Assembly (NCBI GenBank): GCA_035628505.1
Contig: DASPJR010000230.1
Location: 1 to 26,897 of the forward strand
Source of the DNA: DASPJR01 sp035628505
Lineage (GTDB): Bacteria > Planctomycetota > SZUA-567 > H5-PLA8
Direction: 5' to 3'
DNA length: 26,897 bases
A model generated the notes under the pieces. That model was not told the origin of the DNA. It worked only from the letters and a program-made list of their open reading frames with translations, and made no database searches. A program made the position numbers and the translations under genes. Shown here in pieces: positions 1 through 7,508 of the stretch (within the stretch, counting starts at the first letter, position 1; every line of letters starts with the position of its first letter).

Positions 1-1
1 C

Positions 2-1156
2 CCGGGAACGGGTGGCGGCTGGGGCGGCGGCAACGGTACTGGAACCGGCGTCGACAATGGCGCGGGTCACGGCAGCTTCGGCCAGCGCAACGGCGGCGGA
101 CGCCGCTTGATGGTTAAGCGCCACGGCGGATCGAAGGCTACCGAGAGCGGCGTCGACAGCGCGCTGCGCTGGCTGGCATATCACCAGGAAGCCGATGGCC
201 GCTGGGATTCCAAGAAGTATGGTTCGGGCCCCAAGGTCGATACGGCCGTTACGGGTCTGGCCCTGCTGGCCTTCCTTGGCGCCGGACACACAGAAAAGGT
301 TGGCGAGTACAAGGGTAACGTCCAGAAGGCCGTCGCCTGGCTCAAGAGCAAGCAGGACGCCGAAGGCATGATCTGGGACACCAGCGACGACAACGCCGGT
401 CACCGCGCCAAGGGTTATCCCTGCGCCATCGCGACGCTCGCGATTGCGGAAGCCGCCGGTATGGCCAACATTCCCGACACAAAGGCGGCGGCTCAGAAAG
501 CCATCGACTACTGCACTGAAAAGCACCAGCAGGGCGAAGGTTCCGACAAGGGCGGCTGGCGCTACGGCCCCAAGTCCGAAGGCGATACATCGGTCACCGG
601 CTGGTTCATCATGGCGCTGAAGTCGGCGAAGGTTGCCGGCCTGGCCGTGAACCCGGCCTCGTTCGATGGCGCAATTAAGTTCCTGGATAGCGTCGAAAAG
701 AAGCAGGAAGGCGGCAACAACAGCGGTTATGGTCCTGCGTCGACCTACTGGTACATGACCAACAACGAGCACGCTCACACGGCGCACCGCCTGGGCGCGA
801 TCGGTAATCTCGGCCGCCAGTTCCTGGGCTGGAAGAAGGAAGACCTGCAGTCGAGTGTAGAGCTGTTCGTGAACAAGGGCGGCGTGCCGACCTGGGGCGC
901 AAACGGTGAAAGCGTCGATCTTTACTACTGGTACTATGGCACGCTCTGCGTCTTCCAGCAGGGTGGCGATCTGTGGAAGCGCTGGAACGACAGCATGAAG
1001 AACGCGCTGGTCACCAATCAGTGCAAGCAGGGTGACGACGCGGGAAGCTGGAATCCCGTGGGCGCGTACTCAAGCGAGTGGGGCCGCGTGGGTCAGACGG
1101 CTCTGGGCTGCCTGTGCCTGGAAGTCTACTACCGCTACCTGCAGCTCAAGCAGTAA
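2..1156 (+). CDS. Prenyltransferase/squalene-oxidase repeat (alpha/alpha-toroid) protein, 5' end cut by window edge
   Basis: The reading frame is open from base 2, so the gene begins left of the window; the first in-window TTG (107) and ATG (110) are internal. The visible part starts with a Gly-rich linker and then a conserved-looking RRLMVKRHGGSKATE stretch, followed by about 330 residues of repeats of the type WLAYHQEADGRWD, TAVTGLALLAFLGAGHT, DTSVTGWFIMALKSAKVAGL and GQTALGCLCLEVYYRYL. These are the QxxDGxW-like helical repeats of the prenyltransferase/squalene oxidase fold. I see no terpene cyclase DxDD motif and infer a structural or binding role rather than cyclisation. Planctomycete genomes, as I recall them, carry many such proteins beside ExbB/ExbD genes, as here. 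The missing N-terminus probably holds a signal or membrane anchor. Confidence 0.85.
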   Translation, partial: PGTGGGWGGGNGTGTGVDNGAGHGSFGQRNGGGRRLMVKRHGGSKATESGVDSALRWLAYHQEADGRWDSKKYGSGPKVDTAVTGLALLAFLGAGHTEKVGEYKGNVQKAVAWLKSKQDAEGMIWDTSDDNAGHRAKGYPCAIATLAIAEAAGMANIPDTKAAAQKAIDYCTEKHQQGEGSDKGGWRYGPKSEGDTSVTGWFIMALKSAKVAGLAVNPASFDGAIKFLDSVEKKQEGGNNSGYGPASTYWYMTNNEHAHTAHRLGAIGNLGRQFLGWKKEDLQSSVELFVNKGGVPTWGANGESVDLYYWYYGTLCVFQQGGDLWKRWNDSMKNALVTNQCKQGDDAGSWNPVGAYSSEWGRVGQTALGCLCLEVYYRYLQLKQ

Positions 1157-1175
1157 GGAATCAGACGATTTTCTT

Positions 1176-1199
1176 CGCCACACGCGTGCGCGTGTGGCG
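1176..1199 (+). terminator. Perfect hairpin after the toroid gene
   Basis: A 10-bp perfect stem (1176-1185 with 1190-1199) closes a GTGC loop, 20 nt past the stop of the toroid gene. No T-tract follows, so it may be a weak or Rho-assisted terminator or an mRNA-stability hairpin between the toroid gene and exbB. Confidence 0.45.
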
Positions 1200-1264
1200 T
1201 AAACATTCAAAACCCCTCCAGTCGTGGAACGGTCCAGGCTGGCAAACAGAAGCAAGGAGATACG

Positions 1265-2011
1265 ATGAGGACGCTCAAAACAATCAACTGGAAAGCAGTC
1301 AGCTATGCCTTCTGTATGGCCCTGATCTTCACCGCGGCCGGAGTACTGGCGGAAGAAGGCGGCAAGAAGGGCGGCGGCCACGTCAGCCTGCTGGACCAGA
1401 TGAAAGACGCCGGTTTCGTTGAATACATCCTGTTGCTGGTCTCGATCGCCGGCTTCGCGCTTACCCTCCAGGCCTGCGTCACGCTCCGCGCTCACCTGCT
1501 GCGTCCGCCGGAACTGGCTGCTGAGCTGAGCAACCTGGTCCAGGAAGGCAACGTGGAAGGCGCCTTTGATGTGGCTCAGGGCGACAATTCGTTGCTCGGT
1601 GCGCTGGCCCTGGCGACGCTTTCCAATGCTCAGTATGGAAAAGAAGCCATGGAATCGGCGATGGCTGACGCGGGCGAAGTTGAAGGCAATAAGATCATGA
1701 ACAAGATCTCCACTCTGAGCATGATCGCGGCTATCGCCCCCATGCTCGGACTGACCGGTACGACGGTCGGTATGATCGAAACCTTCTCCACGATGGCCGC
1801 CGGCGGCGCCGAAATCACGGCTGACAAGATGGCGAAGGGAATCTCGATCGCTCTGATCTGTACCTTCACCGGACTGATGGTCGCCATCCCGCTGATCGTT
1901 GTCGCCTTCTTCCTGAAGGCCAAGGTCATCCAGGTCATCCTGGAATGCCAGAACGACTGCAACGAAATGATCCGCATCATCTCCTCGGGCGAGCAGCCGG
2001 CCGAAGGCTGA
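1265..2011 (+). CDS. exbB: MotA/TolQ/ExbB-family proton channel protein
   Basis: Inner-membrane stator subunit that, with ExbD, converts the proton motive force into mechanical work on a periplasmic partner. The 248-aa product starts with a signal-like segment (residues about 12-30, ending GVLAEEGG), as in the longer TolQ-type variants. A first membrane helix follows (VEYILLLVSIAGFALTL), then a cytoplasmic segment (about 75-150), then two C-terminal helices, one with the diagnostic IAPMLGLTGTTVGMI and one with ISIALICTFTGLMVAIPLI. The start has a good AAGGAG site 5-6 nt upstream. It lies 108 nt after the toroid gene and 73 nt before exbD. The family assignment is firm; the transported or energised partner is not known. 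Confidence 0.93.
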   Translation: MRTLKTINWKAVSYAFCMALIFTAAGVLAEEGGKKGGGHVSLLDQMKDAGFVEYILLLVSIAGFALTLQACVTLRAHLLRPPELAAELSNLVQEGNVEGAFDVAQGDNSLLGALALATLSNAQYGKEAMESAMADAGEVEGNKIMNKISTLSMIAAIAPMLGLTGTTVGMIETFSTMAAGGAEITADKMAKGISIALICTFTGLMVAIPLIVVAFFLKAKVIQVILECQNDCNEMIRIISSGEQPAEG

Positions 2012-2021
2012 TCTGGATACC

Positions 2022-2058
2022 GCCCGGCTTCAGCCGCCTGCGCGCGCTGAAGCCGGGC
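2022..2058 (+). promoter_or_regulatory. Intercistronic 13-bp hairpin between exbB and exbD
   Basis: A perfect 13-bp GC-rich stem (2022-2034 with 2046-2058) with an 11-nt loop starts 11 nt after the exbB stop. No T-tract follows and exbD starts 26 nt later. It looks like an mRNA-processing or stability element that could set a higher exbB than exbD dose, rather than a full terminator. Confidence 0.55.
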
Positions 2059-2084
2059 ACCACCTAACAGAAGGGATGGGTCAA

Positions 2085-2600
2085 ATGAGCAAAAAGAAGG
2101 GCATGAAGAAGCCCGAAGAGACCAAAGTCGAAGTCGACATGATCCCGCTGATCGACATTATCGTGCTGGTGCTGATGTTCCTGATCATCGTCGGCGACAC
2201 GGCTGCGGCAGCCAACGCGATCCAGATGAAGCTTCCGCGCGCGGACCAGGCCTTCTCGGATAAAGAGTTGAAAGAAAAGAACGTTCGCCTGGAAGGCCGC
2301 ATTGTCATCCAGATGGCGAACAAAGAGGGCAAGTACATGGCCGTGATCAACAACAAGAGCTACGAACTGGTTGCCGGCGGCAGCCACAAGGGACTGCTGG
2401 ATTATCTCGACGAGCAGGTGCAGTGGCAGCTGGGAAAGGGCCTTGCCAAGAAGGATTCGGTCGGCGCTCTCGACATCCCCGTGAAGCTTCGCCTGCCTGA
2501 AGAGGCCCCGATGCGGGATGTGGAACGCGTCGTGATGACCTGTGCGCGCGTCGGCCTGGTGAACGTTCAGTACGCCGCCGAGATGCACTTCAAGAAATAA
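2085..2600 (+). CDS. exbD: ExbD/TolR-family biopolymer transport protein
   Basis: Second stator subunit. A short Lys-rich cytoplasmic tail is followed by one membrane helix (VDMIPLIDIIVLVLMFLII) carrying the conserved proton-path Asp in the PLID context, and then a periplasmic domain of about 130 residues ending in the typical pattern of a central strand and amphipathic helix (MRDVERVVMTCARVGLVNV). An in-frame ATG at 2076 abuts the purine-rich GAAGGG, so I prefer the ATG at 2085, which is about 9 nt from that ribosome-binding site; the product is then 171 aa. It follows exbB and precedes two shorter ExbD-like genes, so the locus has three ExbD-type subunits for one ExbB. Confidence 0.9.
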   Translation: MSKKKGMKKPEETKVEVDMIPLIDIIVLVLMFLIIVGDTAAAANAIQMKLPRADQAFSDKELKEKNVRLEGRIVIQMANKEGKYMAVINNKSYELVAGGSHKGLLDYLDEQVQWQLGKGLAKKDSVGALDIPVKLRLPEEAPMRDVERVVMTCARVGLVNVQYAAEMHFKK

Positions 2601-2629
2601 GCTGTCAGCGACTCTGAGGAGAATGTGTT

Positions 2630-3070
2630 ATGTCTGATCACGGTGGCGATGACGATCATGGACACGGAGACAAACCGTGGGTGTTCTTTGCGGTCGACTG
2701 CTTCTTCCTGATCACCCAGTTCTTTGTCATCACGTTTAAAGTGAAGTCCGATGAACTGGCTCTGCCGCAGCGCCTGCCCCCCGGCGGCACCAGCCCCGGG
2801 AAAAGCTCGGCGCTCGACACGAAGAAGAAGCTTTCGGTGCACGTCTCGCGTGTCAATGGCGTAGCCAACTACGAGTTCATGTCGAAGAGCGTGAATCTGC
2901 AGGGGCTCAACGACATGCTGGCTGGCTCGGTGGGAGGTGGCCAGGAATACCAGGTACGAGTGTCGTATGCAGCCGACGTTCCGTTCGGCGACGTGCTTGC
3001 GGTGTTCAATTCGTGCGCGAAGGTTAAGATTGCCGAGTGCGGGCTCATTCCGCTGCGCGGCAACAACTAG
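2630..3070 (+). CDS. Short ExbD-like protein, copy 1 of a tandem duplicate
   Basis: This 146-aa product has a His/Asp-rich N-terminal tail (HGGDDDHGHGD), one membrane helix (WVFFAVDCFFLITQFFVITF) with an Asp at the position of the ExbD proton-path residue, and a periplasmic domain ending LAVFNSCAKVKIAECGLIPL, which fits the ExbD C-terminal pattern. The helix lacks the usual PLID sequence, so this is a divergent ExbD. AGGAG lies 8 nt before the ATG. The gene lies 29 nt after exbD and has its own terminator. It is nearly identical to the next gene; by eye 129 of 146 residues match, with most differences in the linker at residues 51-64. Confidence 0.85.
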   Translation: MSDHGGDDDHGHGDKPWVFFAVDCFFLITQFFVITFKVKSDELALPQRLPPGGTSPGKSSALDTKKKLSVHVSRVNGVANYEFMSKSVNLQGLNDMLAGSVGGGQEYQVRVSYAADVPFGDVLAVFNSCAKVKIAECGLIPLRGNN

Positions 3071-3096
3071 TACGATCACTGCGAAAGTCTGAACAG

Positions 3097-3129
3097 AGCG
3101 GAGCCTGGAACACGGGCTCCGCTTTTTTT
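3097..3129 (+). terminator. Rho-independent terminator after short exbD copy 1
   Basis: A 9-bp stem (3097-3105 with 3115-3123), a 9-nt loop and a run of seven T. It would end the transcript running from the toroid/exbB region. A similar hairpin follows copy 2, so the terminator belongs to the duplicated unit. Confidence 0.9.
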
Positions 3130-3193
3130 GATAAAAGAATTGTCTGCATGAATCGTTATCCTTGCGCTGGAGCAAGCAAAAGGAGCGTGCGAC

Positions 3194-3634
3194 ATGTCTG
3201 ATAACGGTGCGGAAGACGATCATGGACACGGAGACAAACCGTGGGTATTCTTCGCGGTCGATTGCTTTTTCCTGATCACCCAGTTCTTTGTTATCACATT
3301 CAAAGTGAAATCCGACGAGCTGGCTCTGCCGCAGCGGCTTCCGGCAGGCGGGATTAAACAATGCCTGACTCCGGCGATGGATCCCAAAAAGAAACTTTCG
3401 GTGCACGTTTCGCGTGTCAACGGCGCAGCCAACTACGAGTTCATGTCCAAGAGCGTGAATCTGCAGGGGCTTAACGACATGCTGGCCGGCTCCGTAGGAG
3501 GTGGCCAGGAGTACCAGGTGCGAGTGTCGTATGCACCCGAGGTTCCGTTCGGCGATGTGCTTGCGGTGTTCGATTCGTGCGCGAAGGTTAAGATTGCCGA
3601 GTGCGGACTCATTCCCCTGCGCGGCAACAACTAG
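3194..3634 (+). CDS. Short ExbD-like protein, copy 2 of a tandem duplicate
   Basis: A 146-aa paralogue of the preceding gene with identical length, membrane helix and C-terminal half. Substitutions cluster in the N-terminal tail (NGAED) and in the post-membrane linker around residues 51-64 (AGGIKQCLTPAMDP). The membrane Asp is retained. AGGAG sits 8 nt before the ATG, exactly 564 bp after the same element of copy 1. Because a terminator separates the copies, this gene probably has its own promoter in 3130-3180. The pair may form ExbD heterodimers with different periplasmic partners; that is inference. Confidence 0.85.
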   Translation: MSDNGAEDDHGHGDKPWVFFAVDCFFLITQFFVITFKVKSDELALPQRLPAGGIKQCLTPAMDPKKKLSVHVSRVNGAANYEFMSKSVNLQGLNDMLAGSVGGGQEYQVRVSYAPEVPFGDVLAVFDSCAKVKIAECGLIPLRGNN

Positions 3635-3660
3635 CCGGTAAAAAGGACTGCTGAAACGGT

Positions 3661-3694
3661 GCGGAGCCTGGAAATCGGGCTCCGCTCTTATTTT
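3661..3694 (+). terminator. Rho-independent terminator after short exbD copy 2
   Basis: An 8-bp stem (3661-3668 with 3678-3685) with a 9-nt loop, followed by a T-rich tail. It is homologous to the copy 1 terminator. Confidence 0.85.
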
Positions 3695-3775
3695 AAGCAA
3701 ACTTGACTTGGGCGAATCGTTATCCTTCTGTATTATCTCCTCCCGGTCAGTCGGCACGTCCGCTCGAGGTACGAC

Positions 3776-4678
3776 ATGCGCTCCTTATTGATTTTCACCT
3801 TCATGATCGCGGCACTCTGCGTGGCAGAAGAGTCATCTGTGCCCAAAGCTGCCGACCCTGCAACTAAAGCGGCCGAGCCTGCAACTCAGGCGGCTGAGGC
3901 GCAGGCGACAAAGGCTGAGATGCCGAAATTTCCGCTGCAATCGGAATGGTTTTCACACGTCGCTGACCAGCTGCCGGATGAGAAGAGCTACGGCGATGTC
4001 GACGAGGCTCAGCAGATCGAAATGCATGCGATGGAAGATATCTTTGTCGCGCTGAAGAACAGCACGGATGAGCACCTGAAAAAAAACGTGCGCGAAATCG
4101 AAAACAAGATGTCCTTCAAAACACTGATGCGCGAAGCTGAGAAGTACCGGGGCTCTGTGATCCAGCTGCGCGGCCTGCTGGAAAATTTCGAACGCTTTCC
4201 CATTCCCGACAACCAGTCCGGTGTCAACGCGCCTTATCGCGGGCAGATTTCAAATATCAGCGGCCACATTTTTTCGTTCCTCTCGATCGAAAAGCCGTCG
4301 CAGGAACTGCTCAAGCGTCCCGTGCGGCTCACGGGCATTTTCCTGAAGCGCTACGCTTACAAGAACCGGCTTGCCGGAGAGAAGCTCACCTGGACGCCGC
4401 TGGTTCTCGTGAAGAGTGTGGAGCCGTTTTCGGAAGCTCAGGCCGCGACGGACTCGTCCATGTCCAAGACGACCAAGCTGTTCATCGCCATTTTCGTGAT
4501 AGGCGTGTTCGTCCGCATCGTCTACCGCATGAACAAACTGAAATCGCGCGCCGCCGCGGGCAATCCGTTCACTAAGACAAAGAACCGTCTCGCCGCTCGA
4601 AAGGCTGAGAAAGAAGCGCGAGCCAAAACAGACCCGCCCCCCAAGCCCATTCCGCCCAAAGCGGAACCGGAGGCCTGA
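3776..4678 (+). CDS. Exported membrane-anchored protein of unknown function with OB-like domain
   Basis: No named function recognised. The 300-aa product has a signal peptide (residues 1-17) and an Ala/Lys/Pro-Ala linker with three PATKAAE-like repeats (about 22-48). A soluble domain (about 50-220) contains YRGSVIQLRGLLENFERFPI and RPVRLTGIFLKRYAYKN. One membrane helix follows (about 233-251) and then a Lys/Arg- and Pro-rich cytoplasmic tail. The RG...G...VRLTG pattern suggests an OB-like beta-barrel; similar uncharacterised proteins occur, from memory, in planctomycetes. The topology is inferred as periplasmic domain with cytoplasmic basic tail. It sits between the exbD genes and a glycosyltransferase 39 nt downstream, with which it may be co-transcribed. 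Confidence 0.75.
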   Translation: MRSLLIFTFMIAALCVAEESSVPKAADPATKAAEPATQAAEAQATKAEMPKFPLQSEWFSHVADQLPDEKSYGDVDEAQQIEMHAMEDIFVALKNSTDEHLKKNVREIENKMSFKTLMREAEKYRGSVIQLRGLLENFERFPIPDNQSGVNAPYRGQISNISGHIFSFLSIEKPSQELLKRPVRLTGIFLKRYAYKNRLAGEKLTWTPLVLVKSVEPFSEAQAATDSSMSKTTKLFIAIFVIGVFVRIVYRMNKLKSRAAAGNPFTKTKNRLAARKAEKEARAKTDPPPKPIPPKAEPEA

Positions 4679-4717
4679 CGGAGCGAACCGTTTGCGCGCA
4701 CGGACAGTATCATTGGA

Positions 4718-5887
4718 ATGACTGTTTCACCCAAAGTCTCTGTTCTCCACCTGGTTGCGGCAGAGACGATGCTGTTCCCGATCCTGCGCGATCAGCTGTG
4801 CTTTCTGCGCAACGAAGGTTTCGACATTCACACCGCCAGCATCGAAGGCCCGATCGGACGCCGCATCCAGGATGATGGCTTCCCGTGGACCCCTGTGCCT
4901 TTTACCCGGGAAGTCGCGCCGCTGGCAGACTGGCGCGCTCGGCGTTTCATAGAAGGATTCTGCCGCGAGCGGAAATTTGACGTCGTTCACACGCACACGC
5001 CGAAGGCGAACGTGGTCGGACAGTGGGCGGCCCGGCGCGCTGGCGTGCCGATCGTCCTGCAGACGCTGCATGGGTTTTACTTTCATGACCGCATGCCATG
5101 GCTTAAGCGCCGGGTCTGGATTTCAATTGAGAAATTTTCGGCTCGGCATTCCGATCACGTGCTCTGTCAAAATCCGGAAGACGTTGAGACGGCCGTTCGC
5201 GAGGGCATCGTCTCGCGCGAGAAAATTTCCGTTCTGGGCAACGGTATTGATCTTCAGCGCTTCAGTCCGGCAGCGCGCACTGCCGTTCGCCAGAAGATCC
5301 GGGATGAGCTGAAGATTCCGCAGGATGCCTTCGTCGCAGGCATGGTCGGGCGCTTCGTGGCGGAAAAGGGTTTTCCGGAATTTGTTGCTGCCGGAAGAAG
5401 CCTGATTGAAAAAATCCCTGGACTACACCTGCTTGCTGTGGGCCATGTGCAGGCCAGTGAGCGGGCGGGGGAGACGTGGCGCGTCTCCGACGCGGGCCTG
5501 CTTAAGGAACGCCTGACCATTCTGCAGAACCGCGATGATATGCCGCAACTCTATGCCGCCATGGACGTGCTGGTGCTTCCCAGCCATCGCGAGGGCTTTC
5601 CGCGCGCGCTCATGGAAGGCGCGGCGATGGGCCTGCCGCAGGTCGCAACGAAAATCCGCGGCTGCCGGCAGGTAGTCGAGGACGGCCGCACTGGTTTTCT
5701 GATTGAAGTCGGAGATGTTGCGGCGCTCAGCCAGCGCATCGAATGCCTTGCAGCGGACTCGGCGCTACGTGACAGGCTCGGCAGTGCTGCACGCGCCAAA
5801 GCGGAAGCTGAATTCGATCAGCAGGCTGTTTTCAGAAAAGTGTCCAATTGTTATCGCCGTCTTATCGAGATGAAAATGAAGCGTTGA
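4718..5887 (+). CDS. Family 4 glycosyltransferase (GT-B fold)
   Basis: Predicted retaining glycosyltransferase of 389 aa that moves a sugar from a nucleotide donor onto a glycan or lipid acceptor at the cytoplasmic face. The N-terminal Rossmann domain (about 8-190) includes FDVVHTHTPKANVVGQWAAR and VLQTLHGFYFHD. The C-terminal donor domain includes the linker GNGIDLQRFSP, the EX7E motif in HREGFPRALMEGAAMG (putative nucleotide-sugar-binding glutamates) and ATKIRGCRQVVEDGRTGFLI. It resembles the WbnK/PglA-like capsule and exopolysaccharide enzymes. The substrate cannot be read. No other glycan assembly genes lie next to it, which is unusual for this family. Confidence 0.9.
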   Translation: MTVSPKVSVLHLVAAETMLFPILRDQLCFLRNEGFDIHTASIEGPIGRRIQDDGFPWTPVPFTREVAPLADWRARRFIEGFCRERKFDVVHTHTPKANVVGQWAARRAGVPIVLQTLHGFYFHDRMPWLKRRVWISIEKFSARHSDHVLCQNPEDVETAVREGIVSREKISVLGNGIDLQRFSPAARTAVRQKIRDELKIPQDAFVAGMVGRFVAEKGFPEFVAAGRSLIEKIPGLHLLAVGHVQASERAGETWRVSDAGLLKERLTILQNRDDMPQLYAAMDVLVLPSHREGFPRALMEGAAMGLPQVATKIRGCRQVVEDGRTGFLIEVGDVAALSQRIECLAADSALRDRLGSAARAKAEAEFDQQAVFRKVSNCYRRLIEMKMKR

Positions 5888-6283
5888 GCCTGCTAGTCAG
5901 GCGGACACTGCAATAAGGCTTGTCCTACCGCTCAATCTGGCAGAAGTGTGCCGAAGCTATACGTTTCTCCTTTGACGGACCTCCACACGCATTAAACGAA
6001 ATTGCCGCGTTGGCGCGCTGATACGGCGTCCAGTCGCCCGATTTCAGCAGACCCGGCGCTAAGAAGCCACTGGCGTAGCGCTTGCTCCCTCGTGCCAACG
6101 CCTACCGCAGCAGGCACGTCCGGTTAGGCAGGAAGCCATGAAGAGATTTCCTGAAACAGGAAGACCCTGAACGGGAAATGGCAGCAGCTTGGCGACTGAA
6201 TACCGGATTGCGGCAGGTGGTGAGATTCCCTTCGATGAGGGGATTGGTATCCAGAGGTGGCTGCCATTTTAGGAGAGGACAAC
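5888..6283 (+). ncRNA. Structured leader or small RNA region upstream of the Cys-rich repeat gene
   Basis: This 396-nt stretch has no credible gene but is dense in inverted repeats: GCGCTA/TAGCGC (6056-6061 with 6076-6081), CGTGCC/GGCACG (6091-6096 with 6113-6118), GCCTACCG with CGGTTAGGC (6100-6107 with 6121-6129, one bulge; overlaps and excludes the previous stem), and AAATGGCAGC/GCTGCCATTT (6176-6185 with 6260-6269) enclosing ATACC/GGTAT (6210-6214 with 6246-6250). The last large stem ends just before the ribosome-binding site of the gene at 6284. I recognise no Rfam family. A riboswitch-like leader or an independent small RNA are both possible. Confidence 0.4.
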
Positions 6284-7246
6284 ATGCGAGTAAGTGGTTC
6301 GCTAAGTTTAGTGTTGTGCGCGGCGGCACTGGTTGCCGGTGCCTGCACAGCAGCGACGGAAGAGTTCCCGTTTGAAGGCGGAGATCGTCCGGCGCACGCC
6401 AAGGCCGGCGAGTGCTGGTGTCTGTTTACGATTCCGGCGCAGTACAAGACCGAGACCTATCGGTGCATGGTCAAGCCCGAATCCTGCACGTACGAGGTTA
6501 TTCCGGCCGCTTACGAGACCCGCACGGAGCGCGTCTGCGTGAAGAAAGAAAGCAAGAAGTGCGTGACGATCCCGGCGGTGTGGGGCGAAGAGACCTATCA
6601 GCACCTGGTCTGCAAGGAAAAAACGAAGACTGAGAAGATCCCGGCCGTCTACGAAGAGCGCACTGAGCAGGTCTGCGTGGAAAAGGAAAAGAAGCGCAAG
6701 ATCAAGATTCCTGCGGTGTTCAAGACCGAAGAGTACCAGGTCTGCGTTTCGCCGGCTCGCACCGAGTGGCGGCGCACGGACTGCGGCGCGGTCAACGTCT
6801 CGGCCGAGAACATGAAGATGGAGAAGGGCGAATGCTGGTGCCTGGTGACCATCCCGGCTCAGTACGAAACCCGCACGCGCAAAGTCTGCGTTGAGAAAGA
6901 GCGCTGCGAATACGAAATCATTCCGGCCCGCTACGAGACTCGGACCAAGAAGGTCTGCGTCCAGAAGGAACAGAAGTGCAAGGTCGTCATTCCGGCCGTC
7001 TACGAAACCCGCACGCGCAAGGTGTGCATCCGCCCGGAACAGAAGACCTATGAAATCATCCCGGCCGAGTACAAGACCGTCGAGAAGCAGGTCTGCGTGA
7101 AGAAGGAAGAGAAGCGCAAGATCACGATCCCGGCCGTTTATGAGACCCGCACACGCGAAGTCTGCGTCAGCCCGGCCCGCAAGGTATGGCGCCGCGTCGA
7201 CTGCCAGGCTCCGCAGAACGTCAACTTCCAGGAATCATCCCGCTAA
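6284..7246 (+). CDS. Secreted Cys-rich repeat protein (ten IPAxYETRT-type repeats)
   Basis: Unknown function. I start at the ATG at 6284 (AGGAGAGG 5 nt upstream) rather than the in-frame GTG at 6257, giving 320 aa. Residues 1-21 are a signal peptide; LVAGAC could be a weak lipobox. The mature protein is two homologous halves, each opening with GECWC (residues 42 and 182, a 140-residue period) and closing with a WRR(T/V)DC stretch. Each half has five units of about 23 residues of the form IPAxYETRTxxVCVxKE. Nearly every unit carries one or two Cys at fixed spacing, together with many Lys/Arg/Glu. A regular beta-solenoid or disulfide ladder at the cell surface is inferred. Non-Cys repeats of the type IPAxYKTVxxxVLVKPA are known in other bacterial exported proteins. 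Confidence 0.85.
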   Translation: MRVSGSLSLVLCAAALVAGACTAATEEFPFEGGDRPAHAKAGECWCLFTIPAQYKTETYRCMVKPESCTYEVIPAAYETRTERVCVKKESKKCVTIPAVWGEETYQHLVCKEKTKTEKIPAVYEERTEQVCVEKEKKRKIKIPAVFKTEEYQVCVSPARTEWRRTDCGAVNVSAENMKMEKGECWCLVTIPAQYETRTRKVCVEKERCEYEIIPARYETRTKKVCVQKEQKCKVVIPAVYETRTRKVCIRPEQKTYEIIPAEYKTVEKQVCVKKEEKRKITIPAVYETRTREVCVSPARKVWRRVDCQAPQNVNFQESSR

Positions 7247-7280
7247 TTTCTGGACCAGAATAGTAACCGCAGGTTCGAAA

Positions 7281-7315
7281 CAGGGCCGGCTCAAAAGAGC
7301 CGGCCCTGCCTTTTA
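7281..7315 (+). terminator. Strong Rho-independent terminator after the Cys-rich repeat gene
   Basis: A perfect 12-bp GC-rich stem (7281-7292 with 7297-7308) closes an AAAA loop and is followed by CCTTTTA. It begins 34 nt after the stop codon. The remaining gap to 7508 holds nothing I can name. Confidence 0.9.
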
Positions 7316-7508
7316 TGCAGCCGATGATTCAGCGAGCGCAGTACTGTATGTGCCATACCGCCACTGGCACGCAGACGCCGCTTCAGTGCTCCTCATCCTG
7401 GCGTCAACAAATATGCGTGCGGCTGCGGTTGAGACTGGTAGGATCGCCTGGGCGCGCCGTTACAGGCGCGCTGAGCCGTTCACCCCATTATTCAGGAGCA
7501 CTCAGTCT

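Larger units (their letters stand above)
2617..3727 (+). repeat. Two-copy tandem duplication, unit 564 bp
   Basis: The ribosome-binding site (2617 and 3181), gene start (2630 and 3194), terminator (about 3098 and 3661) and a 14-nt motif GAATCGTTATCCTT (3150 and 3714) all recur with an offset of about 564 bp. The duplicated unit therefore covers gene, terminator and the start of the next intergenic region. The shared 14-mer downstream of each terminator may be part of a duplicated promoter. Protein identity of about 88% shows it is not brand new. Confidence 0.85.

Noticed and set aside
2567..3757. Minus-strand open frame with two internal repeats across the exbD duplicates
   Set aside because: The repeat merely reflects the tandem duplication on the plus strand; the real genes are on the plus strand with ribosome-binding sites and terminators.
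6091..6145. SRP (4.5S) RNA because of TCCGG near GGCAGGAAGCC
   Set aside because: The conserved GGTCCGGAAGGAAGCAGCC core is not present and the flanking helix does not fit.
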